From Primula veris (Eukaryota; Streptophyta; Magnoliopsida; Ericales; Primulaceae): a stretch of 64,000 nt of DNA. Both the position numbers and the translations under genes were made by a program. The stretch is taken from positions 10,542,501-10,606,500 of the forward strand of contig OY821750.1 in NCBI GenBank assembly GCA_963682055.1, read 5' to 3'. Positions 23,161 through 34,680 of the stretch are shown here, in pieces. Every line of letters starts with the position of its first letter. Within the stretch, counting starts at the first letter, position 1. The notes beneath the pieces were generated by a model. It did no database searches. It saw only the letters and a program-made list of their open reading frames with translations, and was not told the origin of the DNA.

Positions 23161-23805
23161 ATATGTTATGTTGTAATGGTAAGAATGACTAATTATTTAT
23201 AAATCACAAGTTAAATCGATATATAGTCGATGTGTGATATAATAAAGTCTAACACTCTCTCTTGCTCGTGGCCCGACATTTTACAGTTTATACGAACGGA
23301 CATATTAAAAGGATAGATGTGAGCCCAACATCGCTAGGCCCGCTCTTATAGCTTATTAAAACTCATATATCTTACCATTAAAAGGCCTCGTAAGAGAATT
23401 ACTAGCAAACAGTCACCATATATGACTGATTCATAATCCGTTTACATAAAAATGTGTCAAATGGATAAAAAAAATTAATTTTTGATTAATATTTAAGTTT
23501 TAGATAGATCCATCTAGGGTTCTATATTTTTTATTTGAGTTTTTAGTGTTTTGTACAATTTGTTTTTAATTTATCAAATTATAATTTGTTGAAAATAGAA
23601 AAAATAAATTAGTTATTTAAAAACATTATTTAACCATCCATTTTCTAATCTAACGGTGGTTAAGGTGACTGTACCATTAACAGTCAAATAAGTTAACAGT
23701 TCAAAAGAGACACTCGTCTCGTAATGGTAAGGATGGGTAACTCTATATAAACTACAGACTGAATCGATATATAGTCTATATGAGATATAATATACTCTAA
23801 CATGT
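23161..23805. mobile_element. Short element with about 85-bp direct terminal repeats
   Basis: 23166-23250 and 23727-23805 share GTAATGGTAAG, a central ATCGATATATAGTC and an ending TCTAACA. They bracket a segment that interrupts copia coding sequence. The layout suggests a miniature LTR element read on the minus strand (TGTTAGACTTTATTATATC start, purine-rich GAGAGAG before it). A 290-bp repeat shared with 53608-53893 lies inside. No convincing PBS or TSD was found. Confidence 0.45.
23395..23700. repeat. Dispersed repeat of about 300 bp, copy 1
   Basis: Closely matches 53608-53893 in the same orientation, sharing CCGTTTACATAAAAATGTG and TTGTTGAAAATAGAAAAAAT. The ends contain AACAGTCACC and reverse-complement-like GTGACTGT, which would fit a MITE, but I could not fix exact termini. 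Confidence 0.6.
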
Positions 23806-24433
23806 ATGATACATTATGTACGAGACATATATCGCCCATGCAGTAGGTGTTAGTAGCAAATATAAGCTGTATCTAGATTCTGAACATTTGATTGCTGAAA
23901 AATCGCTTTTTAAGTACTTAAGAAGGACTGGGTTGTGGAGGAGCATAACTCCAAGTCGATGAATATACACACTCGAATTTTCAATCAGATGATGATGATC
24001 TAAATTTCCCTTCGGGTTATGTATTCATCTTGAATGGTGGAGCTATGCTTTGGAAGACCTGTAAGCAAGGTAATACATCAGACTCTACTAAAGAAGTTGA
24101 ATACATTGCTGCCTATTGCCGTCTTGTATTCTCAGCTCTCGTCTTAAACTGAGAAATCAACTCTGGGAAGTTTCAATGATCATTCTATGTCATATTGAGG
24201 AACACGGAATTTTGAGAATACGTTCTCAAAACTTGCAAAAAAGGCTGTTTGTATCAAAAATTTCATAACCAAAATGGTGTGGTTTTTTCTATATTTGAGT
24301 CACAAATATATTTATATTGTGACAACAATGGTGCGATTGCTGAGGCTATGGTACCTAGATCTCATAAGAAGAACAAAATATTTTGCGACGTTACCCTGTA
24401 ATTCAAGAATTCACTGGTAGAGGAGATGCCAAT

Positions 24434-26284
24434 TGTAACATCCCGTATTTTTATAACTGTTTTTAATTAGGAATTAATTGATCCAAAAACGTTTTATTCA
24501 AATTTTACCAAAAACCGGTCACTCGACTAATTTTTAGCCAAAAACCGAAACTCTTCCAAAAAGCTTTATTTTAAAAACCTGTTACTAATTTTATCAATAA
24601 AAAGGACCCAATAGTTTTGTTTTTAAAAATTGGTTATTTTTGAGCAGTGAAGTAATATATTTGATTAAAAGTTAAATTTTAGAACTTTAGGGACCAAATA
24701 TTTCGCCTCCACAAACTTACTCAAAACAGTTTTTATCTATTCAAATCAGCCCACTTTTCATTCTTTAAACCTAAAAACCAGCCAAATAGAAGAGAGAAAA
24801 GAGAGAAAAAGGGAGATTCCAAATCTTAGGAAGAATAAGAAGATACCACGTTAGCGGGTTCTTACCGGAAGCATCTCCTCTACACGCTAAGGTAACGGGG
24901 GTTATACATTGCGACTAGACGAGGTTGTATGTTAGGATTAGGTTTTGCGTTTATTTTAAATTGGGGGTTTTATCTTTTATCTCAATTATGATCTATTAAA
25001 TTGTTAATTGGGTTTATTTGTTATATGTTTAATTCACTTATCTGAATTGGAGAAGTTGATGAGTTAGTTATATTAATTTCAGATTAATGAGATTATGGAT
25101 GGGTTTGCATGTTTTATGCGTTGATTATGTGATTATATAGTTGTTGATGAAATTGGATAATTTATTGTTGATTATAGAGGAATTGTAGTTTATCCATATA
25201 AGCTGTTTGTTAAAATGCCTGAATGAGATTTATGTTGTTAGACTTGTTTGGCTAGTAGTGAACCTAGCACCTATGCTTACGGGTTATGTTGAATTACGTT
25301 AGAGTGACGTACGAGAATGTGTTATTTGCGTGGATTTATATTATTGGCCGAGGCCGTATGAGAATGTGATATTTGCATGGATTTATATTATTGGCCGAGG
25401 CCTTATGATTTAGCTGTAGTGGCAATGGTCTCTGTCTCTTCCTAATTCCGGGGACAGAAGACGGCCGGGAGGATAGGGAATAACTCATCTTACGAACTGG
25501 GACGAGTGGCATCAGAGGTCCTAGTGTGCACTATATTTATTTTTATGTTAGCTATGATCTCTGTCTCTTCCTAATTCCGGGGACAGAAGACGGCCGAGGG
25601 GATAGGGAATGACTCGCCTTACGGACTGGGACGAGTGGCATGAGAGGTCCAAGTGCGCACTTTAAATCTACTTTTATGTTAGCAATGGTCTCTGTTTCTT
25701 CCTAATTCCGGGGACAGAAGACGGCCGAGGGGATAAGAAATGACCTACCTTACGGACTGGGGTAGGTGGCATGAGAGGTCCATGTTTGCTATAGAAGTTA
25801 TTTAATTTATCTCATTGTAAAATGTTATTATATTTCTTTTTATATGTTGATTATCGTAGTTATTGTTTGTGGGTTCTTGCACTTATGGGATGGAGTGACG
25901 GTATTTTGTGGTGCCGTCCCGTCTATTTATGTGCGTGGGACTCATCGTTACAATTTTGTATTTCAGGTACAACTTAGATTGAGGCGTATGGTTAAGAGCT
26001 TTAGCAAGGCATCACATGGGTTCGGACTTTTACTTTCTTTTTACTTAGATTGTTTTTGAGGTTGTAGCCTACGGGCAAATTCATTCGTTCGTTATATTTA
26101 GCTTTTATAAATCCTGTCTTGTAGCCGCGTTTGGCAAACAGTTTATTTTATTCATTTAATTGTTCCATTAGCTCGCAAGTTATTTCTTTTAAAATTTAAA
26201 ATTTATACCAACAGGTTTCTCTTTCCTTTTGTTTAAAAAGGTCATGCCTCGATGTACGTGTTTTCCGAATTTTGGGACGTGACA
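24434..26284 (+). mobile_element. Ty3/gypsy solo LTR E2 (1851 bp)
   Basis: TGTAACATCCCGTATTTTTA to GGGACGTGACA, homologous along its whole length to the E1 and E3 LTRs, with no internal region. It sits inside the RNase H part of a decayed copia. TGCCAAT flanks it on both sides (24427-24433 and 26285-26291), a 7-bp direct repeat rather than the usual 5 bp of gypsy elements. It contains the triplicated modules at about 25425-25790. Confidence 0.88.
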
Positions 26285-26404
26285 TGCCAATGTTCAAAGA
26301 GTTGCGTAGCAAAAAAGCACCGACTAAGAAGCTGTTTGACCAACATCCTGATAGGATGGTTATATGTCACATTGCCAACATGTTCTAGTGCTACAGTGGA
26401 GATT

Positions 26405-26734
26405 GTTAAATAAAAGACTTTAGACTGGACCCGTAATAAAGTTTGATTTCTTATTTGTAAACTTTAATTTTTTTAATGAATAGGAAAATTTTACGTTTGT
26501 CATGCTTTGTTTTACTAGTTAAATAATTTATATGGTACTTTTTTTCAGAGATCGAACAAAGACATTGTTTCTTTTTCTTTTTCTTTTAACCAAAAGGGCG
26601 TACCCCATTTCATTGCATCATTTGGGACCAAACGCAGTTACAGAATACTTGCGCAGAATACAATAAAACTAATTATATCAGCCACTAGGACTATCACAAC
26701 AAACCACGTCTATCAATACTACATAGACCATGGA
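26405..26734. other. Possible LTR start and unassigned sequence
   Basis: Begins TGTTAAATAAAAGAC just after a PPT-like tract, so it may be the 3' LTR of the decayed copia. No partner LTR is seen. The minus strand from about 26600 reads AATGAAATGGGGTACGCCC, reminiscent of the 3' ends of plant LINE-like transcripts. Confidence 0.25.
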
Positions 26735-26992
26735 CTACTTTCCTCTAAAACATATTAACTCAATTAAATCGGAGTAATAACAGCCAAATTTTTTTGGTGG
26801 TATCTCATTTGCACCTCCATAGTTTAGCCAACTTCTATTTAGCTCCATACTAGCCGAACTACCTGCAGTAGAGTTTTGCTCTCTCCAAAGACATTGTTTC
26901 TCAACTCGTGAGATTATGTGATATTTTCCTATGATACTCATCTCATAAATATTGCTTGACATAGGACAATCATCAGTATTATGATTGTTCAA
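26735..26992 (-). pseudogene. RNase H-like (RVT_3-type) C-terminal fragment
   Basis: An 85-residue minus-strand frame. Its middle, with a histidine followed by WREQNSTA, then NRSWLNY and EIPP, resembles the C-terminal end of plant RNase H-like domains found in LINEs and LINE-derived genes (family pattern: H..RE.N..AD.LA). The Asp of the AD motif is not evident, and no upstream catalytic residues are visible. It is a fragment; a domain search would decide. Confidence 0.3.
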
Positions 26993-29051
26993 ATAGACTA
27001 GAACATACTATGTATGGATGGCGTATCGCCACACCATCATGTGGAGACATTGTTTATAAGAATCTGAGTATTGTTAGAGAACAATTTCGCTCAACGTGAT
27101 CGGCATCCACATAGAAATTCAAAAAAGAAACAATATTAGTTTTCTTATGGACATATTTTCTAATTCCAATAGTGTGTTAATCTTTGAAGTGAGACATCAT
27201 AGTGTCTTGTATATTGGTTAAAGAAATTTGATTTTAAGAAATAAATGTTATAACCTTTTATGATATGTGTGTCTTTTATTTTTTAGTGTGGTAGGAAATA
27301 TGCGAAGTTTTATGAGTTGACAAGATAGTATCTGTCATTTGATATATTATTTGTGCATTATACTCATAAAAGTTTTTTGTCCAAGACAAATACTAATAAT
27401 TAGGAAAATTGCTTTGTACTTGTTGAGTATTAATCAAACACACATACTTTTGACGGAGGGATTGTATTATATGTTACTTACAATTGAAAGATTTGAGAAG
27501 GTTTGTAATCTACCTATTCGGAGTTCGTAATATACTTCTAGGTTTCGCTCGTAATTAATACTAGTTTTTAGAGGTGATAAAAAACCATGGGAAGCAGTTT
27601 AATAATGTTTGTATTTTAAGTTTGAAATTAAAATATTCACTTGTACCTCTATACATGTCCAAGTTACATGATTCAAAAACAATTATAACCTTTACCAAGT
27701 CTACAACAATGTAAGTTTTTCTCAGATTTTTGTTTAATTAACCTCCAAGTAATTTAAATAGGTGTTAAAACGTTGGTTGATTTTAAGTTTTAGAAGATTT
27801 TTACATCATGCCGTTGATCCAAAAATTTATACCTTAATATTTTCCGGAATGTTTTTCTCCAAAAATTTTAAAACGGAATCTAGTTTGACTTGTAAGAAGA
27901 TTTCACCAGAACTTTTTAAACAAACGGTAAAGGCTTTCGATGTTTTTCTCTCAAGTACTCAGCTAATGAGTTTCCGACAATTTTTATAGCTAGACAACTC
28001 CGGAGAGCCGAAAGCACGAGGCAAGAATTTCCGATGTACCAAAAAAAGAAAGCACGAGGCATCCTCACGACAAAAGAGCTACATGCGGATCATATACTGG
28101 CTTATTTCAGTTAATTCTTAGTTATCTCCAATACTTAATGTAGCTGGGTTTTTTTATAATATATAAGTACATCTGTACATGTTACATCTTAGTGCCAGAC
28201 TTATACAAAAAAATTAATCAGCATTAACAAATTATTAATTGAGATGACTCCAATATAGTATTTTCTTTCAAGTCATTTTATAAAGTACCGCCACACCACA
28301 ACAAAACATCAGTTCACACAATGGGTTTCTAATTAATTCGTACTTTGACTACAATAATCGTAGATGGAAGAGTTTTTAAACATTGTATCCAACTCATTCA
28401 GCTATTAACAAATAGAGAGCAAAAGCAAATCATACTAACAAACAAAGAATGAAGATTACAGGTCTAGGGGGCTGATAAAACTAACCTGGTTATTTGTCTT
28501 ACCTATTATCATCTATTTGGAGAAACAATTTCCTTAATTACAAAATTGTACTAGATTTATTAATTTTTGGAATTCACATTTACTACTTATGTATTTTAAT
28601 TATCCAGTACTGTTTTTTTTTTCACAATCGACATTATCTAGTACTATTATTTTGTAGATTTTTGGTAATTTCAATATATTTTTCAGGGAGTTCAATCCTA
28701 GGAGGCAGGTGGTTCGATCCGTTATAAGTTCATGAAGAAAATGTCATGGAATAAAATAAGAGGGAAAAATTCGGGAAGAAATGCATTTGTTAAAGTTTAA
28801 TCACCACAAGAAACATGATTAATAAAAAACCATACAGTTTCTTAAAACTCTATTATTTTTTATATGCACATTTATAAATAGGGAAAACAGATTAAAAACT
28901 AAATTTGAAGGCAAATTATCCAGATTTTTGAAAGAAATGTGTCCGAAATAAATAAATTATGGAAAAAAATCAACAAAATTTATAGAAACCCCAATAAATT
29001 TGGTTACACAAATCAGAACCAATCAGCACGAGAACATTAGTTCAAATACAG
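26993..29051. other. No gene recognised
   Basis: AT-rich sequence with several short open frames (for example 27339-27530, 27762-27989, 28494-28727) that show no recognisable motif. A short direct repeat GAAAGCACGAGGCA occurs near 28009 and 28050. GGTTCGATCC near 28713 resembles a polymerase III B box but has no A box. Confidence 0.4.
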
Positions 29052-29177
29052 ATTTTGAACAAATCATCCAAGTTTGGTGTTCCTGTTATCGATCCTAAGG
29101 TCGTTGCCAAGACCGCTGCTTCCTTTGCACTTGTATTATTCCTTCTCGGCAGGGCAGTCATGAGCAAATACAGATAA
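29052..29177 (+). pseudogene. Candidate last exon of a small membrane-protein gene
   Basis: After an AG acceptor (AAATACAG, 29051) a frame reads VIDPKVVAKTAASFALVLF followed by LLGRAVMSKYR and a TAA at 29175-29177. The hydrophobic run is long enough for one membrane span with a basic tail after it. Base composition is less AT-rich and more codon-like than its surroundings. I do not recognise the family and no upstream exons were found, so this may be a stranded or captured exon. The Sirevirus LTR starts only six bases beyond the stop. Confidence 0.35.
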
Positions 29178-29183
29178 TTCACT

Positions 29184-29842
29184 TGGGTTGATTTATTTGA
29201 ACTTTTTTAATTGATCTCAATCTTTCCATATTTGCATGAGATAATGTAGCATTAGGTTGAACTCAATATTCATAAGTCAATTCCTGTTAATAACTTGTTT
29301 GCCAATAGGAGTTAGTATTTCATTAAACAAGTAACATATAAAATAATATCTTTTGAGGATAAAATACTAATTATATATAAAAATCACAACTCCATATATA
29401 ATTCAATCTAATCATAACAGATTTTGTAAACATAATAGATTGAATTTCGTGATAAAAACTTTGCATAAAAATAGATATTTATTAGCAAAATAAAAAGAAT
29501 AAGATAATATATTTTAGATACTATATCCTATAAACTAATCTCTATATATTTTTTAAAGAAGTTGCATTCTTTATCACCTAAATATTCTCAAATCATATAA
29601 GTAAAATCCCCGTAAATATGTGAGAATATCTCATGCATACTTTTATTAAAATAAAGAATTTGCAGAACAAGTAATGCAGTAAGACAAATTCCTGCAGAAC
29701 AGCAGGCTGTAACTAAGCTTTCAACTGAGGTTGTAACTTTACATGTAAACTCAACTGTCTTAATGGTAACAATTAACTTAGATTACATTGCTCAAACCAA
29801 TTGACAACAAAGAGTTACTAAACCAAAAATATGGTCTTAACA
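29184..29842 (-). repeat. Sirevirus-type 3' LTR (about 659 bp)
   Basis: On the minus strand it starts TGTTAAGACCATATTTTTGG. It is matched by 33843-34003 plus 41141-41523 (starting TGTTAGTACCATATTTCTG). Shared internal text includes GATCTCAATCTTTCCATATT and GATTGAATTTCGTGATAAA. The 5' copy has lost about 110 bp around 41385. Confidence 0.8.
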
Positions 29843-29856
29843 ATCTCCCAATTTGT
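29843..29856 (-). promoter_or_regulatory. Sirevirus-type polypurine tract
   Basis: The reverse complement CAAATTGGGAGATT abuts the 3' LTR start, the expected arrangement for a copia 3' end. Confidence 0.7.
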
Positions 29857-30232
29857 CATTGGATTTGATAAATAATCCGAGTTTATAAAAGCAATTTTAT
29901 CTGCAAATCATATTAGCATATAAAGTCCTAATAATATCAGTTTTAACACAAGTACTCCTCCTGCAAGTTAGAATTGCAGAACATTACATATAATTTGAGT
30001 TTAACACTTAAGCTCACTCTGCAAGTTAGAATTGCAAATAATAAATAAACTCAAATAATCATTCATTTAGCAATGTTGCCAACCACAGAACTTATTCAAA
30101 CATAACTTAAAGAACTGTCATTACAGAAATAAGTTCCAAACCAAACAGAAAGCCAAAAACTGGCACAGTTACATAAATAGGTTTAAAAATACTAAAACAT
30201 AAAATAAACTCCCAAATTTCTCCCCATATTTA

Positions 30233-31531
30233 TCATATCCAGGACAAACTAGTTGTTGTCACTTGAGACATAAAGCAGCCAGAGTGGGGAAATCTAGAAG
30301 ACACGTGCTCATCTCTCACCACATCATCATCATCACCATTGTTTGAAGAGTACCCACTGTCACCATCACTCTCATTGTCACTTTTCTTGAGATTTTTCAG
30401 CAGTTTTTTGATCTCATAATCATGAGTGTCTAACTCAGCCCTTTTCTCTTCATTGTTGCAACAGATACCATTTGACACCCTTCTTCTTAGAAGCAGCACT
30501 TATAGACTCTTTTTCCTTCCCTTTGTTACTAGTAATGTCATTGATATGACATTCCTTTAGAAGATTAGAATAAATATAGAGAGAAGAAGCACACTTGATA
30601 GGTTTCTCAAAAGAGTTAAGAAGAGATTTTTGAGAAGATGAGGATACACAAGCAACTTGAGAGAGTAGAATTGCAGAAATTAAGCAGGAAAAAGGTAGCA
30701 AGACAGAGCTAGTTTTGACTTTAGAAAACTCATTAATCAAGTTAAATGCATGCTCACCAAAGTTGATGAGAATGTTAGACACAATTCTATAGATGAACAC
30801 TATCATATCATTGGTTAGTTTAGAGGGTTTGGTTGGTGTCCAACTAAACTTAGAGATTTTGTGCAAAACAGCAGCACTAAGAGTAAGAGCAGAAGATTTA
30901 ATGGAACTACCATCAAATTGATTTTCTTTGCCTATAATGGCAAGAGCTACAACATGTATATCATAGTCAAGATCATCATCAGGAATACTAGGAGAACCTA
31001 GAAACTTATTGATTAAATCAGGATTAAAATGAAGAGTATGACCCCTCACAAACACCCTCCCATAGGCAACACCGCCCTTATCAAACACCCCATCATTTAG
31101 ATTGGTATAGAATTCCCTAATAAGTTCAGAAAAATAGGATTCAGGGTAATTTATGCTTCTGTCAAGACCAACGTCTTTCAACAAATTCACAATATGATGC
31201 TGAATATTTCTATAGCTAGCTAGATTTAGCTATCTCTCAGAATGAATCTCCCTATTACTAAGCTCGGAAAACCTATCTGACATGATTTGATTCCAAAACC
31301 TATGATCAACATCACTATTAAGAGTATCATAAGAATATTTAGAGAAAATAGGATTGGACTGCTTGTTTATACCAGAACGAGTTTTAAACCTACGTTATCT
31401 AGGTTGGGCAAAGATGGTTCACTTACCTTAGGCTTAGAAGCTCTACGAAGTTTGGATTGCATCAGAAATTCACCAAGAGTAATGTCATTCTCATAGCTGA
31501 GATCCGGTTGATTTTGAGAAGAAGCAGACAT
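30233..31531 (-). pseudogene. Env-position ORF with plant-transposon-protein domain, broken
   Basis: Starts MSASSQNQPDLSYEND at 31531 and continues in a different frame after a shift near 31390 and a stop near 31235. The main open part (31190-30450) holds YFSELIREFYTNL and FVRGHTLHFNPDLINKFLG, which resembles the domain annotated as putative plant transposon protein (Transposase_32 family). A hydrophobic span (LLPFSCLISAILLSQVACV) follows near 30650-30710. After another frameshift near 30470 the tail is acidic and coiled-coil-like (EIKKLLKNLKKSDNE, then a Asp/Ser-rich run). The position 3' of the polymerase matches the extra ORF of Sireviruses. Function in these elements is not established. 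Confidence 0.6.
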
Positions 31532-32524
31532 GGTTGGATCTGAGGTTACAACTGTACTTAGAACACGAAGAATTGGGTTTTCTGAAAAGTAGGTTGTATA
31601 TGAACAGAATAGATATATGTAAAGAGAGAGTAATTCTGAATTGCTTGTTTTAGTTTAATAAAAACAATCTAAATAAATATCAATTAAGTCCAAATTTTAT
31701 TAAACATAGAAAGATATACTCAAATCTCTTTTGGAATAAAAATTATCCAAATATAGATACTTATCTTTCTGAAAGATATTTAATTTTCGCAGAAGGTATA
31801 AACGATAAGTTTTTGACCAAAACAATACCAATTTAGATAAATTCAGCAATGAATAAAGATCAACATTGCAATTTGAAACATATTTATCTAATTTTCTGAT
31901 TTTAAGTAGTTGAAGAAATATAAAAAAGAATTTACTTGTTTCAAAATTAAGATAGCAATTATATATAGTAGACAATTTTGAACACAATCTACTAACAATT
32001 TACTCAATAATATATATTTATCATGAGATATCCACACAATAAAACTTATGCACTCAGAACTATATTGAGCAAATTCAATTTTCCTTTACACAGAAGATTT
32101 TCAACACCTTAAACGGAAAGAGTCTAAGAGATGCCAAAAATTTCAAAACTTTCTTTTGGCTTTTTATCATATTATATCACTTAGAATATCAACATGTATT
32201 GAATTCTGTTCATTATTAATATGGTCTGCCTTGGTAACGAATGAGATAAAAGTGCACACCACTAGACACTGACCTATCTGCATGCCAGACTAAGCTTGCA
32301 ACTGTGGTTCTAACCTTAGTTGCAACTGAATACAAATATATTCATTTTGTGCTTTTTCAAAAAAAAATGGTTTTAACGCAATTTATCCCACATCTTTTTA
32401 GAGGCATAAGAAAAGGTGACTTTTTCAAAGAAAAACTTCATAGCTCTATAAGACTTACCTCAGAGATAAAATTTGTCAATGTTACTCATAGATAAGCACA
32501 TATAGCAAGAATAATCAATTAGAT
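31532..32524. other. Noncoding spacer between polymerase and env-like ORF
   Basis: AT-rich, without a supported ORF. It occupies the gap typical of Sirevirus elements between polymerase end and the third ORF. Minus-strand frames such as 31700-31987 show no recognised motif. Confidence 0.5.
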
Positions 32525-33585
32525 CTATAGTGACATATCCCAATATCACTTCTTAAAGTTTCAAATTTGTTTGTATCAAGGGGTTTTGTGAAAATATATG
32601 TTAATTGTCTTTCAGTTAAAACATGTTCTAAAATTAAGCACTTTTCTTCAACTAGCTCTCTAATAAAATGGTGTCTTAAATCAATATGTTTAGTTCTTGA
32701 ATGTTATACTAGATTTTTTGCCAAGTCTATAGAACTTTTGTTATCACGAAATAAAGTTAGCAGTTCTTGTTTAATATAATAATTAGATAATATTTGCTTC
32801 ATCCATATAAGTTGGGTACATCCACTAACAGCTGCAATGTATTCTGCCTTAACAGTTGATAAAAAAAATGCAGTTTTTTTTTTACTAAACCAATGAACAA
32901 GATTATTTCCAAAATAAAAACAACCACCAGAAGTAATTTTTCTATCATCTATACTATCAGGCCAGTCTGCATCACAGTAACCAACTAGAAAGTGAGTTGT
33001 ATATTTAGAATACCATAGACCAAGATTGATAGTACATTTCACATATCTTATGACTCTTTTGACAGCAAGAAAATGAGATTCTAGAAGATTTGTCTGATAC
33101 CTGACACACACTCCTACACTTAAGCATAGATCTGGTCTACTAGCAGTTAAGTATAAGAGACTTCTAATCATAGACCTGTATAGACTAGGACAGACACTCT
33201 TACTTTTATCATCCTTAGACAATTTTAGTGTGGTACTCATAAGTGTTCTTTTCTCTTTAGCATCATTCAATCCAAATTTCTTAATAAGATTATCATCATA
33301 TTTGCTTTGATACAGAAATATACTTTTTTCATTTTGTTTCACTTGTAATCCTAAAAAGTAAGTTAACTTACCACCTCCACTCATCTCAAATTCATTTTTC
33401 ATATCATAAATAAACTCAGGAATTTTATTATCAGAAGTGGATCCAAACACAATATCATCAACATAAATTTGAGCAACAATAATATCTTTAGTGGTTTTCT
33501 TAGGGAACAAGGTTTTATCAACTCCACCTCTACCAAAGCCCTTTTCAATTAATAACTTACTCAATCTTTCATACCATTAATGACA
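32525..33585 (-). pseudogene. Sirevirus-type reverse transcriptase/RNase H C-terminal remnant
   Basis: Minus-strand frame beginning WYERLSKLLIEKGF at the deletion point. It retains the catalytic QIYVDDIVFGS (about 33450-33480), FEMSGGGKLTYFLGLQV, LYRSMIRSLLYLTASRPDL, then RNase H motifs (CDADWPDS near 32965, KAEYIAA near 32840) and IFTKPL near 32590. A TAA interrupts LVxHSRTKHID near 32702, where related elements have CAA, a C-to-T change. Everything before WYERLS is gone, so protease, integrase and most of the fingers domain are lacking. Confidence 0.8.
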
Positions 33586-33842
33586 TTAGATTGAACTCAG
33601 TCTTCATAAGTCAATTCCTGTTGTTTTTCATTTTAAAAGTTCATTAATCTTTCAAAAGATTAATGTCATCCCACTATTGTTTTTCATTTTAAAAGTTCAT
33701 TCGTGTGTCTCTCTAATAGTAGTTATTTATAGTTTAGAACACACAATTTTACAAGCATAGCTATTAATTATTTATAAGAGTAAGACAATCCTCTAAAATC
33801 TTAATTAATCTTTTTTTTTTCAATCTTCTTTCTTCAAAATCT
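33586..33842. other. Rearranged junction with duplicated LTR fragment
   Basis: 33590-33622 repeats LTR text (GATTGAACTCAGTCTTCATA) also present at about 33913. Then TTTTTCATTTTAAAAGTTCA occurs twice (about 33621 and 33675). It marks the scar that replaced the 5' half of the Sirevirus-type element. No gene. Confidence 0.6.
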
Positions 33843-34003
33843 TGTTGATTGATTTGAACTATTTTAATTGATCTCAATCTTTCCATATTTGTACGAGATA
33901 ATATAGCATTAGATTGAACTCAGTCTTCATAAGTCAATTCCTGTTAATAACTTGCTTGGTAATATGAGTTAGTATTTCATTAAAAAAGGAACATATAAAA
34001 TAA
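33843..34003 (-). repeat. Sirevirus-type 5' LTR, segment 1
   Basis: Homologous to 29184-29345 and continued at 41141 after the Copia-C insertion. The last five bases AATAA (33999-34003) are the Copia-C target site, repeated at 41136-41140. Confidence 0.85.
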
Positions 34004-34197
34004 TGTTGTAGGATATTATTGGACTATTGGGCTTGTACTTTATGGGCTCAAGTGGGCTTATAACCCTACCCCTCTATCTATATAAAGAGGGTTAGGGGTC
34101 TTGTATTTTATCATTCATTCATTAATAAAGATCATACTGTTCTCCCCTCTCTCTACTTCTGTCTCCCTATATACGTAGCTAATAGTGTATTACAACA
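34004..34197 (+). repeat. Copia-C 5' LTR (194 bp)
   Basis: TGTTGTAGGATATTATTGGA to GTGTATTACAACA. Only about the first 25 bases and the GCTAATA...CAACA end resemble the Copia-B LTR. The middle (GGGCTTGTACTTTATGGGC, CTATCTATATAAAGAGGG) is unrelated. TATATAAAGAGGG is the probable TATA region. Confidence 0.93.
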
Positions 34198-34544
34198 CGT
34201 TATCAGCACTGCTCTCGGAGATTGGAGTACGGATTCTGGGTTCAATAAACCTTGAGGTTTATCCGGGTTTTATTAAGAATTTTGTTATATCGACCTTCAC
34301 CAACATACCGTGCATAAGGTACCGTTTTTCAAAACTCATAAAACTAGCAACTGTATGTTTGTGTTACTACAGCTGCATGCTATATTTTGTTGAGAAGTTA
34401 ATTTGGATGTTATGTAATCCTTTTAAAGTGACACAAAGGATGTGTTTATTTCTGGTGTGAGAATCAGTGAGAATATATATATAATATGTAATCCTTTTGA
34501 GAACATGTATTATATATATGTAATACCGTGCTAAGTGAGAATCA

Positions 34545-34680
34545 GTATTATGTTTGTGTTACCGGCATTATCCTTTTGCATGCTATATATATGTGCTACT
34601 GTGCTCTTACGTTATATATATATATGTGCTACTGTGCTCTTACGTTATATATATATATACGTGCTACTGTGATACGTCCA
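34545..34680 (+). repeat. Short tandem repeats in Copia-C leader
   Basis: TATATATGTGCTACTGTGCT and CTTACGTTATATATATA recur about three times between 34585 and 34672. No coding meaning is visible. Confidence 0.7.

Larger units (their letters stand above)
22541..26404 (+). pseudogene. Decayed Ty1/copia polyprotein 3' half, interrupted twice
   Basis: Reverse transcriptase pieces: TFSQVAMMKFIQIL near 22570 and MDVKTGFFNGTL near 22655, then CVYKKV and LFIGNDVEML near 22860-22930, and FSMNDLGKSIYIL near 22972-23008. RNase H pieces lie at about 23805-24130 (LNGGAMLW, STKEVEYIAA). The end (KLFDQH near 26330) precedes a PPT-like AGTGGAGAT and a TGTTAAAT LTR-type start at 26404. The active-site motif of the polymerase is lost. 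Two insertions split it: a short direct-repeat element at 23161-23805 and the solo LTR E2 at 24434-26284. It is a different copia lineage from Copia-A/B/C. Confidence 0.75.

Noticed and set aside
28700..28735. GGTTCGATCC as a tRNA gene or SINE B box
   Set aside because: No A box at the proper distance, no cloverleaf pairing, no A- or T-rich tail arrangement.
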